From: Pleurotus ostreatus/Saccharomyces cerevisiae fusant
Lineage: Eukaryota > Opisthokonta
Length of the DNA stretch: 11,612 bases
Direction of reading: 5' to 3'
Assembly (NCBI GenBank): GCA_024196135.1
Contig: JAMQCK010001136.1
Span: 1-11,612, forward strand
The notes beneath the pieces are model-generated. The model worked only from the letters and a program-made list of their open reading frames with translations. It did not search any database and was not told the DNA's origin. Of this stretch, positions 1-7,466 are shown in pieces; within the stretch, counting starts at the first letter, position 1; every line of letters begins with the position of its first letter. The position numbers and the translations under genes were made by a program.

Positions 1-111
1 CAATCAACTCCCATTGTTTCCGCGGCAACCGTCGGCGCGCCGTCATCGCGACTTCATTGACCGGTCACAAAGGCCAAGCGATGTGAATGGGGAAGCCCTG
101 ATACGAGATAG

Positions 112-453
112 CACACAGCAGAAGTCACTACGGATACCCTCAATAGACAATCTACAGCGCCAGATTGGTCCACCCTTCCGCGCACGTTGCCTGCCGCCTG
201 TTCATCCCTCGGCACCTGGCGCGACATGAGGCAGAACGAGGCGCGCCAGATGGATAAGATCGTGCATGATCGTACGACATGCCAGCCGCTCAAGAAGCTG
301 GAAATGTCGTCCAAGAGCGTGTTCAGCCTCAGTGCATACAACATGGGGGCCGACAAGAGTCATCGCCCATCTGCACCTCTCCATGCGCCGTCCAGCCAGC
401 GAGGATGCATTCTAGCCTCGAGTACCTATTCAAGACATGAGAAGGTTCAATAA
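112..453 (+). CDS. Possible 3' exon of an unidentified plus-strand gene (partial)
   Basis: I do not recognise this protein. A frame stays open from just after a TAG at 109-111 to a TAA at 451-453. From about 220 onwards it is strongly G/C at third positions and gives a hydrophilic, ordinary-looking tail that includes the stretch KIVHDRTTCQPLKKLE. The stop overlaps an AATAAA at 449-454. No ATG lies near the left end of the frame, so if real it is the last exon of a gene entering from the left. I could not find a clean acceptor: another frame is also open from 1 to 229, and joining the two is ambiguous. The opposite strand is open too (356..54) because the third positions of the two frames coincide, but it reads as a Cys/Trp-rich shadow. 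It would run tail-to-tail with CFD1. It may be nothing but intergenic sequence. Confidence 0.22.
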   Translation, partial: HTAEVTTDTLNRQSTAPDWSTLPRTLPAACSSLGTWRDMRQNEARQMDKIVHDRTTCQPLKKLEMSSKSVFSLSAYNMGADKSHRPSAPLHAPSSQRGCILASSTYSRHEKVQ

Positions 454-537
454 AGCGCAACTAGTACAACATACTAACGTACCAAATCGGTCATCGCTGG
501 CGGTGCTAGTAGCCTCCCGCCACCTAACCTTGTCATA
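454..537. other. Spacer after CFD1 stop
   Basis: Short spacer between the possible left-edge exon and the stop codon of CFD1. It presumably holds the CFD1 3' UTR. No canonical polyadenylation hexamer was seen on the minus strand. Confidence 0.4.
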
Positions 538-1619
538 TCAGCGAGGAAGGTGATCCTCGCCTTGATCCAAGTTCTCAATAGCGCGCGCCGCTATATCCTT
601 GAACAGCTTCGCTGTCGGCGTCTTCTCGTACTTCGCCAGCAGCTCGAATGCAGCGGTCGGAGGCTGCATTTCTGCGGTCACACCTTCCATGCCTCCCGAT
701 TCCTTCTCCCGTTGCTCGTTCTCGCTCTCGGCCACAGCAGCGGCATCCAGGAGCGTAACGAGCTCCGTGTCCACTGGCAAGCTTCCCAGCAAACGAAGCC
801 CTTCCCGCTTCGCCATATCCTCCCCGCCGCCCGTCGAGAACACATTGCTGACTTCGCCGCAACATGGGCACACGTACCCGCTCATGTTCTCAATGAGCCC
901 GAGTACGGGAAGCCCAACGTTGCGCGTGAAAGACAGGCATTTCATCGAGTCCGTGAGGGCGACGACTTGCGGCGTTGTCACGATGACGGAGGATAGTTTG
1001 TCCCTCACGGGGGCGAGATGCTCGATGAGGGATAGATGCTCGTCGGAGGTACCTGAGAGCACACGTAAGAAGGGCGCAAGGTTTTCGAGATGGGGAAGAG
1101 ATGGCAGGGATATGGGTGGTGATGACAAGGATATGAAGCAGATGGATGGGATCGTCTGGGAAGAGAACGCCCATCGCATGGGAAGTAGCACTCACCAGGC
1201 GGTGTATCGATGACCAGGTAGTCCAGATCCCCCCACCTCACATCGCTCAAAAACTGCCTGATCATCCCGTTCTTCTTCGGCCCTCTCCAGACCACGGAGT
1301 CCCCCTTGTTCTTCAGCAAGAACCCAACACTCATACACGCCAATCGGGCCGCCGCGCCGTCTGCGTATACGGGTACCCAGCCCCCCATGCTCTGATGAAC
1401 GCCGTGCCCGTCTACACCAAGCATACGAGGTATTGACGGTCCAGTGAGATCGATGTCAAGAACGCCCACGCGGGCGGTAGGGGAGGATGCATAGAGGTTG
1501 AGTGCGAGCTGGGATGTAACGGAGGATTTGCCAACGCCCCCTTTGCCGGAGAGGACGATGATGATGTGCTTGACGCTCTTCATGCGTCGCTGAATTGGGT
1601 TCTCTGCTTCGGCGGCCAT
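538..1619 (-). CDS. CFD1: Cytosolic Fe-S cluster assembly factor Cfd1 (NUBP2-type P-loop NTPase)
   Basis: Cfd1 pairs with Nbp35 as the cytosolic scaffold that builds 4Fe-4S clusters for cytosolic and nuclear apoproteins (family knowledge). Two exons, 1619..1196 and 1052..538, give 312 aa; yeast Cfd1 is about 293 aa. The ATG at 1619 has A at -3 and G at +4, and the frame further upstream offers only a TTG. The Mrp/NBP35 signature is intact: P-loop GKGGVGKS at residues 25-32, the DTPPG motif ending at G142, then [12 protein letters not shown], and the C-terminal CX2C (C203 and C206, in CPCCG) that ligates the bridging cluster. It lacks the N-terminal four-cysteine ferredoxin-like region of Nbp35, which favours Cfd1 over Nbp35. 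An acidic/Gln insert sits at about residues 249-275. The splice falls inside the Gly codon of DTPPG. The intron is 143 nt, much longer than the others here. Confidence 0.95.
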
Positions 1620-1837
1620 CTTGACGCTAGCTGGATCGAAGGGGGAGGGGTGATGCAAAGTACAATGAAGGCAGGATCTATGTCAGCAACTCGTAAGCGC
1701 CCGTGCGACACCATCGGTCACGAACACATGACGTGACGCTACCGCGATCCAATTTGGACGCGTCGCGTCCGTAGAAAGGCGCAGCCAGACAATCGAGACA
1801 GAGAGAAGAGTGCTATAGATACAGAATGTCCATAATA
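1620..1837 (-). promoter_or_regulatory. CFD1 upstream region with MCB-like doublet
   Basis: This 218-bp spacer lies between the RFC4 stop and the CFD1 start, both on the minus strand. It contains ACGCGT at 1758-1763 followed directly by CGCGTC at 1764-1769, about 140 bp upstream of the CFD1 ATG, with a CCAAT at 1749-1753 a few bases away. ACGCGT is the MluI cell-cycle box bound by MBF in yeasts. Its role here is inference. The same spacer must also hold the RFC4 3' UTR. Confidence 0.4.
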
Positions 1838-3263
1838 TCATACGCGCAATAGCTCTGGTTTGGTATTCTAGGATAAACTTGGTTAGCCTGCCAACACCGG
1901 GCGGTCGACGCTGACTTACCATCTTACACAACCGCGCGAGCAATCCCGAAAGCTGTATAATGGTACCTACACCCTCCAAGATACGCATGTGCGTGAAGCC
2001 AATTTCCTGGGGCGCGTCAGTACATGGACAGTGACACCGGTGCTAGTCGTCACTCACCTTGATGTATTCTAGTTTTGTGTACTCCGGAATCCTAGATCGT
2101 GTCAGCAGAGCCCCTTTATACTTAAGCATACCACCCACTCGTCAAAGTTCTTCACCACCCTGAACAGCGTGACCACAATATCCACCGCACTGTACCCCTG
2201 ATCCCACAGCTCCGTCAACTTCACCATCGCACCGTCGATATCGCCCTTCAAGCAACATCGGATGATGGTCTGGATAGTGATGGGGTGCGGCTGGTCGCAG
2301 ACTTTAAAGACATTGTCGCCAGAGACGAAGCCAAAGCCAGACCAGGTAGACTGCAGGTTGTTGATAGCTTGCCGCATGTCACCCTCCGCGGTGAAGATGA
2401 GGGCCGTGAGGCCGTCGTCGTTGTATTCGACCTGAGTAGGAGTTAGTGGCAGGGAGTGACGGAAGCAAGGATCGTCAGCACCTTCTCTGCCTCGCAAATC
2501 TCCAACAAGCGCTTGAGGATCTCCTGGTCCTTTAGCTTTCCATACCGCAAGATGGCGCATCGACTTTGTATAGGTTCAATGATTTTGTTGCTCATGTTGC
2601 ATGCGAGGCAGAAGCGGGTGGTATTCGAGAAGATCTCCATCGTTCGTCGAAGCGCTTGTTGGGCGCCTGCGGTCATACTGGGAGTGACTGAGTTTGACCT
2701 CATCGCTTAACACAGAGTAAATTTGCTTACCTGTCCGCCTCATCCAGGATGATGATTTTGTGCCGCCCTGGTGGCAAGGTAACTTTCTTCTGCGCGAAGT
2801 TCTTGATCTTGTTTCGGACGACGTCGATACCTCTGCGAGCAGAGTCAGAGGGTTCCTCATAGCTTACAAGCTCATCACACACCTTTCGTCAGAGGCATTC
2901 AGCTCCAGCACACCCTCCTTGTAAGCTGGGCCTAGTAGTTGATGCGCGAGACAGTGTATACTCGTGGTCTTTCCGATACCGGGCATTCCCTGGGACGAGA
3001 TGAGCATCCGCTCGATACACTGTTGCAAGGGGACGCACAGAAATGATGATATGCGGGCAGTTTCCGTCTCGAGCGATGACCTTCAACCTGTCGATCGTGT
3101 CCGCATTGCCCACCACAGAATCCAGCACCTGTGGGCGGTATTTCTCAACCCTGACAATCATAAGCATAGATCCCCTCTCCTTCAAAATCATAAACACGCA
3201 CCAAGGCAGCTCATACGGCGTATCCGCAGGGCCAGTGGCCTTTGCTTTCGACGAAGACGACAT
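1838..3263 (-). CDS. RFC4: Replication factor C subunit 4 (clamp loader AAA+ ATPase; human RFC2 equivalent)
   Basis: A small subunit of the RFC pentamer that loads PCNA at primer-template junctions and also serves checkpoint and cohesion clamp loaders (family knowledge). Nine exons: 3263..3202, 3150..3039, 2989..2883, 2832..2731, 2677..2482, 2431..2139, 2091..2058, 2006..1920 and 1867..1838. They splice in frame to 340 aa (yeast Rfc4 323, human RFC2 354). The ordered landmarks are LPWVEKYRPQ at 19-28, Walker [10 protein letters not shown] at 59-67, NASDERGID from 89, Walker B LDEAD at 123-127, the SRC arginine-finger motif at 166-168 and the conserved [13 protein letters not shown]. The segment [18 protein letters not shown] matches the human RFC2 branch rather than its paralogues. 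The last exon is only 10 codons and reads NTKPELLRV; a second AG 13 nt further on could change this tail. It diverges from the synthetase gene across 121 bp. Confidence 0.95.
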
Positions 3264-3384
3264 GTGGGGGATCGGGAAGAACTACGCGTCCGTTACGTGA
3301 CCAAGTCGCGTCCAAATGTGACGCGTCGTGAATGGTCGGATTTTCGGTCCGGCTTGCCTGGGAGCCCCCTCGTCGAAGACGACG
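3264..3384. promoter_or_regulatory. Divergent RFC4 / seryl-tRNA synthetase promoter with three CGCGTC motifs
   Basis: The 121 bp between the two start codons must contain both promoters unless these lie inside the genes. ACGCGT occurs at 3284-3289 and 3321-3326, and a related TCGCGTC at 3306-3312. This gives three CGCGTC cores within about 45 bp, at 3285, 3307 and 3322. ACGCGT is the MBF-bound G1/S box in yeasts, and replication genes such as RFC subunits are typical targets. The motifs sit 21-63 bp upstream of the RFC4 ATG. Function in this organism is inference. Confidence 0.5.
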
Positions 3385-4958
3385 ATGAGTGCGCCTTTGT
3401 TGCGGTTGAGAAGAGCTTTGCCAATAGGTGAGCTTGAAGTTATGTGTACGTGTAAAGAATGCTAACCCCGCTTGAGCCTCAAGGGTATGCCGCCGAGCCT
3501 ACGCTACGGCTCCGAGCACCACCAGTTTGCCCCCTCCGCGACTGAACTACAAGAACATCAGCGAAAATGTGGTCTACAAGGCCACGAACGCGATGAACCG
3601 CAAGTGCGGGGTTACTCTTGACGATGTGCAGGACGTCGCGCGGACGCACAAGGAGGTGAAGGCCGTCACGAACCAACTGAATGCCCTGCGGAACACTCGA
3701 TCCATGATCGGGGAGCGCATACGGCGGGCGGCGCAGCAGAAGGACGAGAAGGGGAAGGAGGAGGCTATGGCCGAGGCGACGAATGTCAAGAAGGAGATTG
3801 CGACGCTCGAAGACAAGCTAGCGACTCTCGAGCAACAGCTACTCAGGCTCGCTCTGGCTATCCCGAATGACACTCACCCGGATGCACCACTAGGGCCGGA
3901 GGAGGCAGCAGTCACACTTTCTACACATGGACCAGACCCCATTCCAGCGGACCCCAAACGGGATCACGTCGCCTTCTGCAAGAAGTTCGGCCTGCTTGAC
4001 CTCGAAAGCGGTGCCACCGTCTCTGGCGCCTCCTGGGTCTACCTCACCAATGAAGCTGCCTTACTCGAACTGGCGCTCACAAACTACGCTCTGTCTATCG
4101 CCGTTAGACATGGCTTCACCCCCGTCATGCCTCCCGACGTTGTCCGCGCGGACGTCGCTTACCGCTGCGGTTTCCAGCCTCGGGACGACCAGGCGTCCCA
4201 AATATACGACGTCTCCACCCCCACTTCCACCTCGCAAGACCTCATCCTCGCGGGTACTGCCGAGATCCCCCTAGCAGGCATGTTCGCGAACAAGATCTTC
4301 CCGTCTACGTCTCTACCTCGGAAGGTTGTAGGTCTGGGACATGCCTTCCGAGCGGAGGCGGGCGCGCGCGGGGCGGATACCCGCGGATTGTATCGGGTGC
4401 ACCAGTTCTCGAAGGTCGAGCTGTTTGCGGTGACCGACGCTGAGTCCAGCGAGGCCATGATGGCTGAGATAGCCAGCATTCAGACCGAGATATTGCGGGG
4501 TCTCGGTCTATCGATAAGGTATGCCTACCACTGCTCGCGGCTTGCTCTCATTGACCTCCTCTTGCAGAGTACTTGACATGCCGACGGAAGAGCTCGGAGC
4601 GTCTGCGTATCGTAAGACTGACATCGAGGCTTGGATGCCGGGCCGCGGAAAGTGGGGAGAGCTCTCCTCCCTCTCCAATTGCACAGACTACCAATCCCGC
4701 CGCCTCCATATCCGCTACCGCCCACAAGCACTCGCAGCAGCATCCGGCTCAACCACTCCCGTCCCCGCCGGCGCCCTCCCCTTCGCACACACCCTCAACG
4801 GCACCGCCGCTGCTATCCCCCGCCTCATCGTCGCCCTCATCGAGAACGGCATCACCTTCGACGACGCAGGCGAAGCCACCGGCCTCGCTCTCCCCGAAGC
4901 CCTCAAACCCTTCTGGCTGCAAGCCTCTACTCCCCGAATACCCATATCGTGGACGTGA
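3385..4958 (+). CDS. DIA4: Seryl-tRNA synthetase, mitochondrial
   Basis: A class II synthetase charging tRNA-Ser. Exons 3385..3427, 3477..4518 and 4568..4958 give 491 aa (yeast Dia4 446, human SARS2 about 518). The ATG at 3385 opens a 43-nt exon, [14 protein letters not shown], which continues as [13 protein letters not shown]. This Arg-rich, acid-free leader with an RRAYAT segment looks like a mitochondrial presequence. Residues about 66-145 form the antiparallel coiled-coil tRNA-binding arm. The catalytic core shows the TAEIPL loop from 275, motif 2 from FRAEAG (305) to [10 protein letters not shown], the [11 protein letters not shown] segment at 398-407 and motif 3 [13 protein letters not shown] at 436-448. 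Intron 1 (3428-3476) has a good GTGAGC donor and a GCTAAC branch site, but needs a rare GAG acceptor: the AAG at 3483 would shift the frame to a stop. Intron 2 is canonical. An AATAAA follows at 5081-5086. Confidence 0.92.
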
Positions 4959-5133
4959 TAATGGGCGCCGGGCGGACTGCTATAGCGTAGGTATAGACTG
5001 TACAAAAGTAGATATACATAATCGAACCTCCCCTCCACGGCAGAGAACGGAGCAGAATAATACATAGACAAAAGCAGGGCAATAAATATTGAGTGTGGCT
5101 CTATGGCCTGTAGTCATTTGTGGCGCGCGGCGC
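4959..5133. other. Convergent 3' spacer between synthetase and LSB5
   Basis: A 175-bp tail-to-tail spacer, more A/T-rich than the flanking genes. On the plus strand it has AATAAA at 5081-5086, a reasonable polyadenylation hexamer for the synthetase. No hexamer was recognised for LSB5. Confidence 0.4.
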
Positions 5134-6924
5134 TCAGTACTTCTTCGACGAGCCCACCGCCGCCTCGTCGGCGAAGGGGTCAGCGAAGGGGTCCTCCTCG
5201 GTGTCGACGAGGGACCCGGTGTTGTTTGCGTTGCGGAAGCCGACTGCCGCGTCGTCGTCCGAGTCCGAGGCTGACAGGTAGTCTTTTCTCGACGCGGATG
5301 GCTCCCTACGGTTGTGCGTCTCCTCATCCGACGACTCGTAGTCGCTGAAGTCGGATAATGAGCCTCCGTCGTACGCGCCTGAATCGCGGTCGGCAGCCGC
5401 AGTTGGCCGCATCGGTGGTGGCAGGTTGCTGGACGTCTGACCCAAGCTCCCGAAGGTGAGGTCCTCCAAGTCGGGGTGCAGATGCGAGGACTCTTGTTGA
5501 GGCTCCTTGCCCGACCGTTTGGCGCGATCCACGGCAGCTCGTTGCTGCTGTTGCAGTCTTGCGACTTCGCTCTCGGGAAGGGACATCTTCGTCCGCGCAA
5601 GGCCGTCCGTGATGGCGTCTGCGGCGCTCTCGGACGTTTGCGTGTCGGGTGTAGACAGCTTGTCATACATCTCGAGCGCGCCGATTATGCGATCATTCGT
5701 CTCGATAAGAGTGCCGATGATCTCCTCGTTCTCGACGAGCTGAAAAAATGTCAGATAGAGGAAGAACATCCGCGATGTGCACCTACCTGGATATATCGGA
5801 CGATCTGTTTGCGGATCGTCTTGGCCTTCTCGAGGCACTCCTGGACGCGCGCATTCTCCTTCAAGCTTTCCTTCTCCGGATTCACGAGCTAGAACTCAAT
5901 TGGCCTGGTGGACATCTCGCATGAATGACTTCACCTACCGTGATGGCATTGACGAGGTTGCTGCTCGCCTGCGACGCCTCCACGATGCTATTCAGCACCT
6001 TCGGCTTCTCCTGCTCGAAGTTGAACGGTGCCCTCCGTGGCCTGTTCTTCTGCTTTCGCCTCGCCCTCTCCTCCTCTTCCTCCTTCCGCCTCCGCTCCTT
6101 AGCTTCCTCCTTCTCTCTCCTCGCAGCTGCCTTTGCCTCCTCCTTCTCCCTCGCACGCTGAAGCTGAACTCCATACACCGGATCAGACTCCACGGTCCGC
6201 CGCTCCGTTGGCCGGTACTGCTTGTACAGGTTGGCGACCATGTTCATCGAAGGGTCCCCCTTGAACTGTTCATGCCATGATGCAAGGACGAGGAGCAGTT
6301 TCTTCTTGACCTTCTTGTCAGTCATAGGATCCGTCGCAAGATGCCTCAGCGCATCAGTAAGTTGACCATCAGCGAAGGTCCCTATACGCGATCTGAGTAC
6401 AGCATATACGCTGCAAGAGGAAGGGTGGACGCACGCTGGAATTTCTGGCCACAGTTCTCCACCAGCGCCTTGAGGAGCTGGGATAACACGTAAGAACTAA
6501 GCGAAGGATGGAACATGCCAGCGCACGCACCACGAGTGCTCTGTACTGCTGGTGAGGGCCCCCGTGCTTGATCTTCTTGCGCAGAGCACGGGAGGCTTCA
6601 GCCGGTCTAGCACGAACGTGATTAGCCACCTCCCTCGGATTGTGGCGCGCTACGCACCCCGACGCTTGCAAGTTGATCGAGTCCACCAACTCCGGGATAC
6701 TGCAGACCAGTCAGACACGTTCGAACGTCCCTATAAACCCCACTCTCACCCATCGTATGCCTCATCATCGATCGTGTTCGCCGTCAGTATATCGACCCAA
6801 TCTGTGATAGACGACTGCGTCGATCCCGCGCATTAGGGTTGCGTCCTGGGAGCGAGGATAACAGGCTGCGCACATGGGGTTTCTCGCGGGAGAAGGCCTT
6901 CGCAAAGGTGATTGCAGCCGCCAT
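5134..6924 (-). CDS. LSB5: LSB5-like VHS-GAT domain endocytic adaptor
   Basis: Yeast Lsb5 links ubiquitinated cargo and Arf to cortical actin regulators such as Las17 and Sla1 (family knowledge). Eight exons, 6924..6874, 6814..6750, 6699..6658, 6606..6531, 6477..6435, 6381..5939, 5888..5787 and 5739..5134, join in frame to 475 aa (yeast Lsb5 354). The ATG at 6924 has A at -3 and G at +4. The VHS domain covers about residues 18-150, with ITDWVDILTANTIDD near the start and LLKALVENCGQKFQRTF at 79-95. A highly charged Lys/Arg/Glu helix occupies about 166-206. A GAT three-helix region covers about 213-305, including the segment VENEEIIGTLIETNDRI. The tail is Ser/Asp-rich and disordered, and ends near the C-terminus with DPFADPFAD at 457-465. 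Yeast Lsb5 uses an NPFxD motif to bind Sla1; here the motif is doubled, with Asp replacing Asn. It converges on the synthetase gene. Confidence 0.88.
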
Positions 6925-7466
6925 GATTAGTGGTGGTAGGAGGGAGAGGAGGAAGGATGAGGAATCGCGTGTGCCTGATGACGGGGGAACTCAACCGGTG
7001 CTCGTGACGGAACTGCCCCTATCGCGTGTCCGGATTTGGCCACGGTCATTATGCGCGGATCCCGAAGCAGTAGTTATTGTGCATCATTGTGGCGATAGAT
7101 ATGGCTAGACAAGTGTGACAGAGGAGAATGAAGAGCGACACCAAAGGTACGAAAGAGAGGACTGTAGCTAAGTAGGTAAATGCAATGATAGATATTGCAG
7201 CACTGCAGGAACATGATAGCGTCGTGGCAGTAAACAAGTAGCTAGGACAGATAATTATGAGAACGAGGACACCATGTCAGACAGATAGTGCGAGTATATA
7301 TGAGAAGCGGAAGCAGTCAAATAGGGAGAAGCAAGCTGAAAAGAGAAAAGGCATAGTAGGAAAGAGAAACAGCGATAGCGGTAGGCGGACTAGGCGACAA
7401 GCTTGACTTGATTAACCCAGTCGTGACGACAGCATGAACGACTTACCGAGATTGAGAAAGGCATTA
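6925..7466. other. 542-bp spacer: LSB5 promoter and 3' region of the FAR1-like gene
   Basis: No gene can be supported here. From about 7100 to 7440 the plus strand is purine-rich, so transcripts from the minus strand would be C/T-rich. Frames in it are short, A/T-coded and lack ATG starts. On the minus strand a strong GTAAGT donor at 7446 lies 20 nt past the stop of the FAR1-like gene, with a T/C tract and CAG acceptor ending at 7336; together they could form a 111-nt 3' UTR intron. A 9-bp inverted repeat (AAGCTTGAC at 7399-7407, its complement at 7471-7479) is present. The segment nearest 6925 should act as the LSB5 promoter; I saw no clear TATA or CCAAT box. Confidence 0.4.

Noticed and set aside
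54..356. Open frame of 100 codons on the minus strand with an ATG
   Set aside because: Its third positions coincide with those of the plus-strand frame, so its base bias is a mirror effect. The protein is rich in Cys and Trp with no recognisable motif.
599..1213. Long plus-strand frame of about 200 codons across CFD1
   Set aside because: It is antisense to the CFD1 second exon and intron; the minus-strand reading has clear family motifs and the plus-strand one is Ser/Thr-rich without any.
4573..5067. Pro/Ser-rich plus-strand frame overlapping the SerRS last exon
   Set aside because: Shadow frame. The reading ending at 4958 carries the [11 protein letters not shown] segment and motif 3.
4980..5666. 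Minus-strand frame of 228 codons, very rich in Arg, Thr and Pro
   Set aside because: It overlaps the last LSB5 exon in another frame; the composition is that of a shifted reading of Ser/Asp-rich coding DNA.
7049..7237. Short hydrophobic minus-strand frame resembling a membrane peptide
   Set aside because: It starts at a non-ATG codon and its hydrophobicity follows simply from T/C-rich sequence. No sign of coding bias.
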